64,000 bases of DNA, from positions 186,001 to 250,000 of the forward strand of contig JARFIW010001459.1 in NCBI GenBank assembly GCA_036346225.1. Reading direction: 5' to 3'. The stretch comes from Platerodrilus igneus. Its lineage: Eukaryota; Arthropoda; Insecta; Coleoptera; Lycidae. This document shows positions 44,250-56,145 of this stretch, piece by piece. A program made the translations under genes and the position numbers. Position 1 is the stretch's first letter; each line of letters starts with the position of its first letter. The notes under the pieces were generated by a model. That model was not told where the DNA came from. It saw nothing but the letters and a program-made list of their open reading frames with translations, and made no database searches.

Positions 44250-45086
44250 AATTGAAATCAGTGGGGGAACGTGCCCAGCCTCTTCCAAGACTGAACCTAA
44301 GGACAAAATACTAATTGCACTAAACCTGATGGGTATTAAAAACAAATACAGCTGCTGGTTTTGCAATATTTTCAACTATTCTTAACTGTGCGACAAGATT
44401 TATTGGAAAGCTATTAATTCGGCAAATGTTCAAATTTTGGTAGGAGCCTAGGAGCCACAGACTGCTTAACCCCTTTCACGTACCGTTCATTTACATTCCC
44501 AATACTCCACCTGAAGGTAATACATTGGCCAGGAGGCGAGTTTCTTGTTGCCTGGAAATTTAGATTTTGCCGAACCCTTGTCGTTCCAGGCAAGGTAGGG
44601 ATCTTTAACGTGCCTGACAACACTCACACACGGGACCTCCATTTAACCTCTCATCCGAACAAGGGCGTAATTTTTGTGAAAAATGCTCACCTGCCATTTT
44701 TCAAGCAGTCGGCCGTGTCGGGATTTGAACCCGGGACCTTGGGATACGTAGTCTTACGCTTACTACATTGATCGATGGCAACGCCCCCCTTAACATACCG
44801 CTGGATATCTGTGAAATAAGGCATATATTTTGAAAACTTTACATGGGGAACCGAGCTGTATCTAGGCTGTAGAAATATCTGGGAACTATATAGGCTAGGT
44901 TAAATATTAGCGGAGGATCGCGTCCAGCCTGTTCCAAAACGGAAACCTAATGACAAAAACAATTGCACTAAAACTGATGGGTACTAAAAACAAATACAGT
45001 TGCTGGTTTTGCAATATTTTTAACCATTCTTGATTGTGCGAAAAGATTTATTGAAAAGCTATTAATTCGGCAAATGTTCAAATGTT
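44250..45086 (+). repeat. RTE-tail tandem array, left part (two monomers)
   Basis: Monomers of about 340 bp: decayed RTE C-terminal codons, then TACTAAAAACAAATACAG and TGCTGGTTTTGCAATATTTT, then TTAATTCGGCAAATGTTCAA and GGAGCCACAGACTGCTTAAC. The key block lies at 44413 and 45063; subtracting the inserted SINE gives about 335 bp spacing. The array continues after the BEL/Pao element at 51908. Confidence 0.8.
44486..44792 (-). mobile_element. tRNA-derived SINE, 307 bp, with 8-bp target duplication
   Basis: The head on the minus strand has a tRNA-like unit with box B GGGTTCAAATCCC and weak box A near GATCAATGTAGTAAGCG. The body contains ACGTTAAAGATCCCTACC and ends CCTTCAGGTGGAGTATTGGG. It splits a tail monomer: ACGTACCG on the left (44478-44485) and ACATACCG on the right (44793-44800) are the target duplication with one mismatch. 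The uninterrupted monomer at about 52950-53000 confirms the empty site. Confidence 0.75.
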
Positions 45087-45091
45087 GATAG

Positions 45092-45698
45092 TGTAACATG
45101 CGGGGAAATTTCGAAAGTTCAATTTAGTAGAGATAAGAGGACTGTATATTTTAATAGGTGTAAACAACAAACAAATAATTAAATGTCTTTTACACAAAAA
45201 TCAATCAATCAAAGCAGTTGCGATAGCACTCACCTGTGGCTGATTACGATGTGATTCCAATGCGAAAAAACGATGCTGCATCTAATTAATTCCACGTAAA
45301 ATGTGTGAAGTCAAGCGGCGTAGTGGAAACTCAGCATGTAGAATGTTGAAAAAAGCTATAAGCGGGTTAATCCATTGCGGTTCCAAAACACATAACATCA
45401 CGAACAGTTTTCACAACGAAACAAAAAAGCTTCTTGCTGGACGTGCACGATCGATTAATGTTATCAATTCAAGCGACGAAAACTAACTTGTGTAGAACGT
45501 GGACTTTCCAAATCGATATCCAGTTGTTGGATGCGCGCTAGCAAGAACTCCGACACTCGCGGCACTGGCTGTATGCTATCGGAAACTCAAGGATTTTCCA
45601 CTTTAAACTAATTTAAATGCGCGCATCGGATTGAACAATAAGCAACAACGCAATGCGATAAAATTAAGGTTTTAATTAATTTACATAAAGACGGAACA
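45092..45698 (-). repeat. 3' LTR of the BEL/Pao element (607 bp)
   Basis: Matches 51297-51902. It starts TGTAACATG and ends GACGGAACA in plus-strand reading. Confidence 0.9.
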
Positions 45699-45838
45699 TA
45701 CCGCCCACCAAAATACAAGGCATTTTAAAGGAAAAATAATTATATGGCGGGGGGGAGGGGCGGAATGACCAAGCGAAAAGAAAAAATAAACAAAAAGAAA
45801 AAGATCCATAAAAAAAGGAAAAAGGAAGAATTCTTTTT

Positions 45839-48800
45839 CTACATTGCGGGCAATGGGGAGAGCTTTACCACAGGACGTTTCAGCTCGCCATGAAAGGTTT
45901 TAAGCGTGACCAGCCTAACAACACCATCTGTCCCAGGATGGACAGCCACAACTCGGCCGAGAGACCAACGAAGTGGAGGAACTTTAGCGACCTTAATTAG
46001 GACTAAGTGCCCAAATCAATTTGAGGAGACGTGATGTGCCACTTTGAACGTTGTTGTAGCGAGTGTAGATATTCCTTGGACCAACGGGACCAAAAATCTT
46101 GGTGAATACGCTGGAGCAGTTGCCAGCGAGAGAGGCGGTTAAGTGATAGATGCAAAAGTGCGGGCTCCGGAATGGCGGTTAAAGGAGCCAAAGTTAAAAA
46201 ATGACCGAGCGTAAAACAGCTCAAACCATTGGGGTCAGTGCTCAAAGGTGTGAGAGGACGTGAATTCAAGATGACCTCAATTTGGATAAAGCCAGTGGCC
46301 AATTCTTCAGAAGTTAACACCTGCTCGTCTATAGTGCGCAGTAGCAGGGTCTTAACGGATTTTAATCCCGCTTCCCATAAGCCACCAAAATGAGGTGAAG
46401 CCGGCGGTATAAAATGCCACGAGATATAGTCCTTGGAAGCAGCAAGCTTGGCGAGATGAATCAACTGTTTATGAGCACCCACAAAATTTGTGCCACAATC
46501 ACTATAGAGGTGATCACAACGGCCACGCCTGGCGATAAATCGGCGCAGAGCCGCGAGAAAGCCGTCCGTTGACAAGTCAGATACGACTTCAAGGTGCAGC
46601 GCCTTGGTAACCATACAAATAAAAAGACATAAATAAGATTTGAAAACTTTAGTGCCCCGTAGTCGAGACGTAGTAATAGAAATGGACCAGCGAAGTCGAC
46701 GCCCGAACACAAAAAAGGTTTGACTTGAGTAACTCGACATGAAGGCAGGTTGCCCATGGGCGGTTGTAATGCGAACGGATTGGTCTTCCAGCACGTTAGA
46801 CAGTGACTCAAAATACGACGGATAGATCGCCTGCCAGAAATAATCCAGAAGTGCTGACTGACGAGAAAATGGACCATTTGAGCACACGCGTGGAAGTATT
46901 TCAAATGAACGTAGGTAACATACAGATCGGTAAATCGACTTTTGCTAGGTAACAAAGCGCGAAATTTACGGCCCGAGGACAAAGGCGCGTGAGCCAGACG
47001 ACCTCCGACGCGCAAAATTCCATCACGAATAAAGGGGGACAATTTGCGAAAACTCTTGTTTAAAGGAGAATCAGAATGAATGGCTTCAAGTTCGATAGCG
47101 AAATAAGATTGTTGAGTATACACAAGCAAAGGGGTTAAAACATTGTGCAACTCAGAAGATGACAAAGGTCCGAAGTATCTTTCGAGTGGATGACGTAAAT
47201 TATGACGAAAGCGAAGAATCCAAGCAACAATGCGAATAATAAAAGAAAAGGAAGAGTGATTCTCTAGCATTGATTGAATCCAAGAGGATGTTACGACAGC
47301 GGATAAAACAATAGAGCGTTGTTCAGTGAGAACTTCAGTGGTATCTGAAGGTGGAGTATATGGCCTGTAGTTTTCGAAAAACCCATATAAGATTGGTGAA
47401 GCCGCCCACCATAAAGAACATTGGCACAAGTCGGTAGGGAGTAAACCACGTGACCCGACGTCGGCAAGATTCTCGGTGGAGGGGATGTGATGCCAAGAGG
47501 CGGCAGACGTGTTGTCCTAAATGTAAGCAACACGAGTGGTGACGGAAGTCTTCCAACGCTGCGGCGGGGAACGAATCCAGGAAAGGACTACCATGGAATC
47601 AGACCAACAACAAATTTTATGAAAAGTAAGGTTTGAATCAAAAGTTTTGAGGACAAAGATTAATAATTTTGATGCCAAAGTGGCGGCCAACAATTCGAAA
47701 CGAGGCAAAGAGATTGTACGAAGGGGTGCGACTTTAGACTTAGCGCACACTAAGCGAACCTCAACTGCGGAAGGAGTAGCAAGCGAAAATAAACGATAGC
47801 ACAGTAACCACGTTCGGAAGCGTCAGCAAAGCAATGAACTTCGCACGTAGTAAACTGAGGTGGAATAAGCAAGCGGGGTAAAGCGAAATAAAAAAAAACG
47901 GTAACTCATGCAAGTATGTCTCCCACAAACGGAGAAGGTCAGGGGGAGAGGGAGCGTCCCAATCTAATTTTAATGACCATAAACGTTGAATCAAGTGTTT
48001 TACCAAAAAAATTAGAGGGCATAAAAGTCCCATGGGGTCAAAAATACAAGCTAAGTTAGAAAGTAGGTTGCGTTTGGTACAGGAGGTACTTAGTGGCTGA
48101 ACTAAAAAACAAATTTTATCTGAAGCGGGATTCCATTGAATACCTAAAACTTTTAAGTGTTGAGTATCAGGATCCTCAAAGGAGCGGGGTTGCGCAAATT
48201 GCTGCGTCGCGGAAAGATCTTTTAATAATGCGGGGTGGTTACTTGAATATTTATGAAGTTCAAAACCACCAAGTTTTATAAGAGCAATTAGTTGGTTACG
48301 AAGAGCGAGGGTTGATTCAATAGAATCTCCACCAGTAGCGATGTCATCAATATAAGTATGGTGGCGAAGTGCAAAAGCGGCTAACGGATAAGAATTTCCT
48401 TTGTCCACGGCCAACTGCTGAAGCGTTCGTATGGCAAGAAAGGGAGCACAATTGATTCCACACGTAACGGTATTTAACTTAAAATCCTGAATGGGCTCCT
48501 CAGGAGAGAAGCTCCAAACAATTCGTCGATAGTCACTCTGAGGGGGATTGACAAGAATATGTCTGTACATCTGACGAATATTGGCAGTGACGACATAAGG
48601 ATGTAAACGAAATTGTAACAAAATGGCGGTAATATCGGGTTGCAACTTCAGCCCAACAAATAAGTGATCGTTCTAGGAAGATTGAGAAAGAGTTTTAGCG
48701 GATGCGTTGAAAACCACTTGTAATTTTGTACTTACGCTTTCGGGTTTCACAACGCAGTGATGCGGGATGTAATAAGAAAAGTCCAAATGAGACCCAATAA

Positions 48801-49881
48801 CAACAGACTGCATATGTTAAGACTCAAGATAATCACGCATAAACGAAACGTATTGTTCGTAAACGCGAGGTTGCTTGAGTAGACGATTTTCTAAAGCGGC
48901 AAACCGTTGTAAGGCAAGATCACGACTACCTGGAAAAAGTGGTTCATGATCTCTAAACGGCAATGATACGACATAGCGACCTTGTTCATTGCGGCGAAAT
49001 GTATCGACAAAATGTTTTTCCACAAGAGTTTCTTCAGGTGTGAAAGGTTGAGCGGCGGGGACAGCTTCGACTTCCCAGAACTTAGCGGCGATATCTTCCA
49101 ATGGGGAAGTAGAATCTGTCATGCAAAACAAGCTAGTTATTTCAGAAGCGGGCGAGGAAGGTATGTTTCCCATTAGAACATAGCCAAAGATGGTATTAAT
49201 AGCAACAGGTTTATCACTATCACCCTGGATGCGACCGTCTAATAACACTTGGGGAAAATATTCGCGCCAAGCAAAAAATGAATAGGATCAAATTGAGCAA
49301 AAAGCGGATTAGCTAGCTTGAGGTTAGCCAGATGATTAAAATGTTCCAACGAAATATTAGAAGTAGGCAAATTTTCACAAATTTTGGGAAGTACTACAGC
49401 TTGAAAATTAATAATCGGTGAAGAAACACCTATTGGTTTGATCGAAACGGCGACAGTGCCATGCTGAGCAGCATAGCGCATGGAACCTAAACCACTAAGA
49501 GTAAGCGAATGTGGAGTAGTACGAAAACAAACGTTTCACACTACTTTGCGAAATAAAAGAAGTCATACTTCCCGAATCGAGTAAACCGCAAAATTGCTGG
49601 TAAGAACCAGAGCAATCAGTAATTTTCACTTGAACGGTGGAAAGTAAGGCAACAGAAGGTTTAGCTAAAGAATTAAACAAAACTACGTTCGAAGTTGACG
49701 GACTACTACAGCTAACCGAAGTCGATGATTCCTCAGGGGCACGAGGGGCGGAAGGCTTGTAGCGGTCTTGAGTTGCGGGAATACTACGAGGTGATACGTT
49801 AGAGGCGGCGGTTTCCGGGCTCAAGCGAGGCTGGTTATTAGCAACGAAAGCAGGTTTAGATGAAACGCGATCGAAATGCAA
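45839..49881 (-). pseudogene. BEL/Pao pol: protease, reverse transcriptase, RNase H, integrase
   Basis: Protease: LLDSGSMTSF at about 49580. Leader region of reverse transcriptase: 49481-48817 (HFLLGANIF, WEVEAVP). Reverse transcriptase: 48645-47761 with motif A TANIRQMYRHI and the YIDDIATGG active site at about 48350. RNase H: 47750-47517 with CCWSDSMVVLSWI. Integrase: zinc-finger part with LSHCLTCWK (about 46790) and the core with LYSDCGTNFVG and PHFGGLWEAGLKS, followed by a VLIKVAKVPPLRW tail ending at TAG 45839. Breaks occur at about 49490, 49240, 48816, 48660, 47760, 47500, 46800 and 46005, so no functional polyprotein is made. All catalytic motifs I looked for except the exact RNase H end are recognisable. 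Confidence 0.85.
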
Positions 49882-51067
49882 TAACGAATGATGACGTTGA
49901 TGACATTAGCGGCATGAAAAAGTAGTGACATTTATTTAAAATGTGAGAATTACTTAGGCAATTAATGCACAGATGTTGGTTTTTTACAAAATTGTAGCGT
50001 TCTTGCAAGGAAAGTTTAACAAAATCATTACAACGATAAAGATTGTGATCTTGTTTACAAAGCGGACATTTATTAGAGTTAGTTTTTGTTTGAACTAACA
50101 TAGAAACTGCGGTTCGAGGTTTAGACGGATTGCTAAAATGAATAACTTTATTTAAATCAGTTATATGATATACCGACAAATTAGATAAGGATATACAGGT
50201 ATTTTCGAGATAAGCAATTAACTTTTTATAAGATGGAATTGCGGTAGGGTCTTGATGTAATTTGAAACTCCGAGCGGTGTGTATATCCAACCTGTTCGAT
50301 ATCATTTGTACAAGAATAAAATCCCAATGTTGGACGGGAAGATCAAATTTTTTAAGTGCCTGTAAGTTGTCCACAAAAGTATCCACTAATTTTTGTAAAC
50401 CGGCGGGGTTATCAGAGTTGAGTTTAGGAAATTTAACAATATTATTCCAGAGAGTAGCGGTGATACGGCGAATATTACAATATTTGTCACGAAGTTTTGT
50501 ATATGCAATAGTATAATTAGCTCCGGTTAAATCAAAATTTTTAATCGTTGCAAGTGCGGAATTTTTTAATGATGATTGAAGATAATAAGATTTATCTATG
50601 TCAGACAAGTCTGTGTTGAGGTAAACGAGGCTGTCAAACCGGTCGATGAAGCTCTCAAACAACTTGGTTTCACCATCAAATGCAGGCAACGACAGAGGCG
50701 GTAATAATACCTTCGATCTTAAGGTATCTAACGGTGGCGAGAAAACCTCAACCTGAGAAGATTGGGTACTAAACAACTTATAATATAAAGCTTTAAATTG
50801 AAAATAATTATTATCAAAACGTTTTTGTATAACGTCTTCGAGTAAAAATTGTTCCTCCGCGTCCCCAGTGGAAGAAATAGAACCCACGATCCAATTGTGA
50901 TGCGTGTAAAACGTTTCTCTAAGGCTCTCTAATGAAGAAAATTTTACACGGAATACATCTAATAACGCGGGGTCTTGTGTACATTTCTGAGCAGTATCAT
51001 ACATTTCATCAAGCAAATTAATAGCAATATTACGAAGAAAACAAGCGCGTTTTAATTTATCTTCCAT
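49856..51067 (-). CDS. BEL/Pao gag, 403 codons
   Basis: Capsid protein of the retrotransposon. ATG at 51067 (MEDKLKRACFLRN). The central part (about residues 120-300, LPPLSLPAFDGETKLFESFI onwards) is the DUF1759-type gag region. Two zinc knuckles follow near residues 335-380 (CPLCKQDHNLYRC and CINCLSNSHILNKC, both lacking the strict CCHC spacing, as is common in this family). After the second knuckle the last 20 or so residues look out of frame, and the pol frame begins at 49881 in another phase. That could be a programmed frameshift or a mutation. Confidence 0.8.
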   Translation of the reverse strand: MEDKLKRACFLRNIAINLLDEMYDTAQKCTQDPALLDVFRVKFSSLESLRETFYTHHNWIVGSISSTGDAEEQFLLEDVIQKRFDNNYFQFKALYYKLFSTQSSQVEVFSPPLDTLRSKVLLPPLSLPAFDGETKLFESFIDRFDSLVYLNTDLSDIDKSYYLQSSLKNSALATIKNFDLTGANYTIAYTKLRDKYCNIRRITATLWNNIVKFPKLNSDNPAGLQKLVDTFVDNLQALKKFDLPVQHWDFILVQMISNRLDIHTARSFKLHQDPTAIPSYKKLIAYLENTCISLSNLSVYHITDLNKVIHFSNPSKPRTAVSMLVQTKTNSNKCPLCKQDHNLYRCNDFVKLSLQERYNFVKNQHLCINCLSNSHILNKCHYFFMPLMSSTSSFVIAFRSRFI

Positions 51068-51296
51068 GGTTTAATATGAATAAAACAAATGCGGATGATA
51101 AGAACGAAAACCCTGACAATATTAATTGCCTCCCGGCGATAATAAAGGTGAAGCTGATTGCACGGCAGAGATAAGAAAGCTCGTAAACAACAAAACGATA
51201 CAACTATACTAATTGGCGGTCCTTGCTTTGATTAGCGGTATAATTAATTAGGAGGTTGTTGTTTATTGTAAATCCGGTGAGAAGGCAACCAAAAAA

Positions 51297-51902
51297 TGTA
51301 ACATGCAGGGAAATTTCAAAAGCTTAATTTAGTAGAGATAAGAGGACTGTATATTTTAATAGGTGTAAACAACACAAATAATTAAATGTCTTTTACACAA
51401 AAATCAATCAATCAAAGCAGTTGCAATAGCACTCACCTGTGGCTGATTACGATGTGATTCCAATGCGAAGAAACTATGCAGCATCTAATTAATTCCACGT
51501 AAAATGTGTGAAGTCAAGCGGCGTAGTAAAAACTCAGCATGTAGAATGTTGAAAAAAGCTATAAGCGGGTTAATCCATTGCGGTTCCAACACACATAACA
51601 TCACGAACAGTTTTCATAACGAAACAAAAAAAGCTTCTTGCTGGACGTGCACGATCGATCAATGTTATCAATTCAAGCGACGAAAACTAACTTGTTTAGA
51701 ACGTGGACTTTCCAAATCGATACCCAGTTGTTGGATGCGCGCTAGCAAGAACTCCAACACTCACGGCACTGGCTGTATGCTATCGGAAACTCAAGGATTT
51801 TCCACTCTAAACTAATTTAAATGCGCTCATCGGATTGAACAATAAGCAACAACTCAATGCGATAAAATTTAGGTTTCAATTAATTTACATAAAGACGGAA
51901 CA
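51297..51902 (-). repeat. 5' LTR of the BEL/Pao element (606 bp)
   Basis: Pair of 45092-45698, with scattered substitutions (for example CATGCGGGG against CATGCAGGG) and a few single-base indels. Confidence 0.9.
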
Positions 51903-51907
51903 GGTAG

Positions 51908-54400
51908 GACCTTAGGAGCTACAGACTGCTTAACCCCTTTCACATACCGCTAGATATCTGTGAAATAAAGCATATATTTTGATTACGTTACAAGGGGAAC
52001 CGAGCAGTATCTAGGCTGTAGGAATGTCTGGAAACCATATAGACTAGCTTAGAAATCAACGGAGGATTGCGTCCAGCCTGTTCCAAGACGGACACCTAAT
52101 GACAAAAAACTAATTGCACTTAAACCTGATGGGTACTAAAAACAAATACAGTTGCTGGTTTTGCAATATTTTCAACTAATCGTGATTGTGCGAACGGATT
52201 TATTGGAAAACTGTTAATTCGGCAAATGTTCAAGTGTTAGTAGGATTTTGGGAGCCAGAGACTGCTTAATTCCTTTTACATACCACTAGATATCGGTGCA
52301 ATAGTTTGTATACGTATTTAGAGTACAATAGAAGGTGAACGGAGAAGTATGTAGAATGCAGGAATGTCAGGGAAGTATATAGGCTAGCTTAGAAAGGAAA
52401 TCACTGGAGAGACGTGTCACTCCTGTTCCATGACGGAATCTAAGGACAAAACATTAATTGCACTTAAACCCGCTGGGTACTAAAAACAAATACAGCTGCT
52501 GGTTTTGCAATATTTTCAAGTATTCTTGATTGCACAAAAGGATTTATTGTAGAGCTATTAATTCGGCAAATGTTCAAATGTTGGTAGGATCTTAGAAGCC
52601 ACAGACTGCTTAACCCCTCTCACATACCACTAGATATCCGTGCAATGGGGCGCTTATATATTTAGAATACGATAGAAGGGGAACCGAGCAGTATCTAGGA
52701 TGTAAGAATGTCAGGGAACTATGTAGGCTAGCTTAGAATCGAAATCAGTAAAGGAACGTGTCCAACCTGTTCCAAGACGGAACCTAAAGATAAAATACTA
52801 ATTTCACTAAACCTGATGGGTGCTAAAAACAAATACAGCTGCTGGTTTTGCAATATTTTCAACTATTCTTAACTGTGCGACACGATTTATTGGAAAGCTA
52901 TTAATTCGGCAAATGTTCAAATTTTGGTAGGATCCTAGGAGCCACAGACTGCTTAACCCCTTTCACGTACCGCTGGATATCTGTGAAATAAGGCATATAT
53001 TTTGAATGCGTTACATGGGGAACCGAGCTGTATCTAGGCTGTAGAAATATCTGGGAACTATATAGGCCAGGTAAGAAATTAGCGGAGGATCGCGCTAAGT
53101 CTGTTCCAAGACGGAAACCTAATGACAAAAACTAATTGCACTAAAGCTGATAGGTACTAAAAACAAATACAGTTGCTGGTTTTGCAATATTTTCAACTAT
53201 TCTGGATTGTGTGAAAGGATTTATTGGAAAGCTATTAATTCGGCAAATGTTCAAGGGTTGGTAAGATCTTAAAAGCTACAGACTGCTTAACCCCTTTTGC
53301 AAACCGCTGGATATCTGTGAAATAGGGCATATATTTAGAATACAATTGAAGGGAAACCGAGCAGTGTCTAGGCTGTAGGAATACCAGGGAACTATGTAGG
53401 CTATAGTAAAAAGAAATCAGTGGAAAAACGCGACCAGCCTATTTCAAGACGTAAACCTAATGAAAAAAACTAATTACACTTAAACCTGATAAGTACTAAA
53501 AACAAATACAGTTGCTGGTTTTGCAATATCTTTAACTAATCTTGTTTGTGCAAAAGGATTTATTGGAAAACTATTGATTCGGCAAATGTTCAAGTGTTAG
53601 AGGGGTCTTGGGAGCCACAGACTGCCTAACCCCTTTTATATACCACTTGATATCGGTGCAATAAGGCGTATATGTATTTAGAATACAATAGAAGAGGAAC
53701 CGAGCAGTATCTAGGATGTAGGAATGTCAGGGAACTATGTAGGGTAGCTTAGGATAGAGATCAGTGGAGGGACGTGTCCAACCTGTTCCAAGACGGAACC
53801 TAAGGATAAAATACTAATTGCACTTAAACCTAATGGGTAATAAAAACAAATACAGCTACTGGTTTTGCAATATTTTCAACTATTCTTGATTGTGCAAAAG
53901 GATTTATTGGAAACCTATTAATTCGGCAAATGTTCAAATGCTGGTAGGATGTTAGCCAAACACTGCTCAACCCCTTTCACATACTACTGGTTATCGGTGA
54001 AGTAGCGCATGTATTTAGAATACGATTGAAGTGGAACGGAGCAGTATCCAGGCTGTAGGAATGTCAGAGAACTATGTAGGCTGGCTTAGAATAGAAGTCA
54101 GTGGAGGAACACGTCCAGTCTGTTTCAGGACGGAAACCTAATGACAAAAACTATTTGCACATAAACCTGATGGTTACTTAAAACAAATACCGTTGCTGGT
54201 TTTGCAATATTTTTAACTAATCTGGGTTGTGCGAAGCGATTTATTGGAAAACTATTAATTCGACATATGTTTAAGCGTTGGAGGTCTTGGTAGCAACAGG
54301 CTGATTAACCCTCCTTACATACCACTGAATATCGGTGAAATAGGGTATATATTTACAAAACAATAGAAAGGGAACCAAACTGTATCTAACAAGAAAGAGC
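51908..54400 (+). repeat. RTE-tail tandem array, right part (about seven monomers)
   Basis: The block ATTCGGCAAATGTTCAA recurs at about 52217, 52557, 52900, 53235, 53577, 53925 and 54262, spacing 335-348 bp. Each monomer also has a decayed RTE C-terminal piece (GTCAGGGAACTATGTAGGCT, then GTCCAACCTGTTCCAAGACG), which corresponds to the end of the RTE frame at about 9990-10076. The monomers at 52900 and 53235 share private variants with those at 44413 and 45063, indicating a two-monomer higher-order duplication. Confidence 0.85.
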
Positions 54401-54925
54401 AGTTGCTATGTTCGAAGACAACAGCGGAAACAAGATCAAAATCGTTGTAAGCATATGTGTGTAACACAGCACTGTACGCTTATGAAATACGGACTGTAGT
54501 AGATACAGACAGGGAAATCAAGGGGCATCTCGAAAAGTTATGCTTCAGATGTATGTTGTTGATATCATGGATAGGTAAAGTTAATAAGAAAGCGGTTATA
54601 GAAATAGTAGTGAAATAAAAATATTTCTGAAAAAAAAATGGGATACATAGAAGGACAGGAAATAGTAGGGGAAAAAGGTATATTTGAAAAAATGGGAGAC
54701 AGAGATGCACAGGATTCATTCTAAGACATTTTTGGAGAACAGTGTGGGCAATATTACAAGCAGTAATAGGAAAAAGGAGAGGTAAATGTAAACCTAAATC
54801 AGACTACTGCACACAGATAGTGAAAGATGCAGACTGTGGGAGTCTTACGGATATGTGAAAGTTAGCTTAGAATACAAAACAGTGGAAGTAGGCGTTTAAC
54901 CATTTCCAGGACTGAACACTTTCTA
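54400..54925 (+). pseudogene. RTE C-terminal fragment ending the array
   Basis: Continues past the monomer into a longer part of the RTE polyprotein C-terminus: AYVCNTALYA-like start at 54448, LCFRCM, then VWAILQAVIGKRR, CTQIVKDADC and a final VEVGV*PFPGLN-like end. Many stops and a small internal duplication (GAAATAGTAG repeated). Same architecture as 11338-12090. Confidence 0.65.
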
Positions 54926-55845
54926 ATGTTGTTATATTCTAAGTAACTACTCTAGGCACTATCAAGCAAATACCGAATCACATAGTAGATATTATCAACT
55001 GCTCGGAAGCTGGATTAAAGCAGACGTTTAGATCTACTTTGGCTAGAGAACATGTTTAACTATACGGTTGGAAATTGTTATACGGCAGATAATGTATATG
55101 ATCCACTAACAGTTACCTAACTTTCTTGGTAAACTGAAAATTATACTTGCGAAATGCCTCGGTATAGGTAGAAGACTTGGGCAACGATTTGAACTTTAAA
55201 CTTTGAGGTAAATCTAGATAATATTAAATCTACCCTGAACAAACATAAAGAAAGGACATTTTTCTATGTATAATTTGTACTAAAATTAAATTCTATCGGG
55301 CTCGTGCCTCGCTGGTTGAATGTTTTTAAATTGTTATTTATCTAACGTTAAAATAAAGCTTTAGAGTAGCATTACTTTGCTTTTTATTTTTAGAATACTG
55401 TGACGTTACCGTGACATTGGAAAAGTAGTTGAGACTAGTGAACCAAAGTATAGTGCTGTGCGTATTTTACCAATATCGTGGAGGACGTGGCAGGTAAGAG
55501 GATGGATGGGGAACGGAGTTGTGACGTAATCAAAAATAGTGTCTTTGACGTAATGCCAGAAAATGATGTCCGTAGTTAAATGAACGTGGGAAAAGTGGGG
55601 TAATTAAAAGAAATTTAAACTTCAGGTTGTTCACTATAAAAGTGTCTCTTGACTAATGGAAGCGTCTAGAGAAAGTATACTGGGCAAAACCATATAATAA
55701 TTGAGGTTAGGAATCTGTACACTGGTGATTAGACATCTTGAATTTTTTTCATATTTAAATGCACCTTTGACCTAATCCTTAAATTAAAATGGAATCTGTA
55801 CACTTCAAAATACTAAGAGATGTAAAAGTACATATACCTATATAT
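54926..55845. other. No gene recognised
   Basis: AT-rich. TGACGTTA and TGACGTAA motifs occur at 55399, 55522 and 55547, possibly belonging to another decayed copy of the SINE body. Confidence 0.4.
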
Positions 55846-56080
55846 CGATTGATCCGGTGGTCTAGTCGATAGGGCATTCACATTGCTTGCTGTAGCCAGG
55901 CGGCTGCCTCAATAAAATTTTTTCTGTAAAAGCTGTATGTTGTAACAATGTGGAATTGTATGTACAGAATATAGCATAAGGTGGATATATACGGAGTAAG
56001 TCAAAAATCGCGACGTAAGAAATAAATGGCGGCTAGTCAAAATGATATAGTAAAAAAATGTTAAAGTGACATTATAATTT
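55846..56080 (+). repeat. tRNA-derived SINE, second copy
   Basis: The head CGATTGATCCGGTGGTCTAG onwards parallels the head of the 24.6-kb copy. It is followed by a T-run, GGATATATACGGAGTAAGTC and GACGTAAG. The box B region is lost, so the copy is inactive. Confidence 0.6.
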
Positions 56081-56103
56081 AATCAAAGGCCGCTATGCTT
56101 ACG

Positions 56104-56145
56104 GCCACGTCCCCAATGCTCCACCCGAAGGTACTACACTGGGTT
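56104..56145 (-). repeat. Tail fragment of the 307-bp SINE family
   Basis: CCAATGCTCCACCCGAAGGTACTACACTGG matches the tail at 44499-44530 in the same orientation; only about 40 bp remain. Confidence 0.5.

Larger units (their letters stand above)
45087..51907 (-). mobile_element. BEL/Pao LTR retrotransposon, complete but inactive
   Basis: TGT...ACA LTRs at 45092-45698 and 51297-51902, flanked by GATAG (45087-45091) and GGTAG (51903-51907), a 5-bp target duplication with one change, as usual for this family. Genes are on the minus strand: gag, then protease, reverse transcriptase, RNase H and integrase. A likely primer-binding site (TGGTTGCCTTC) lies about 5 nt inside the 5' LTR at 51281-51291. 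A purine-rich stretch GGTGGGCGG lies just before the 3' LTR. LTRs differ at scattered positions, so the insertion is not brand new. Pol has several frameshifts or stops. Confidence 0.9.

Noticed and set aside
45746..45765. G-rich run as polypurine tract of the BEL/Pao element
   Set aside because: It is purine-rich on the plus strand, whereas the element is transcribed from the minus strand, and it is about 50 bp away from the LTR.
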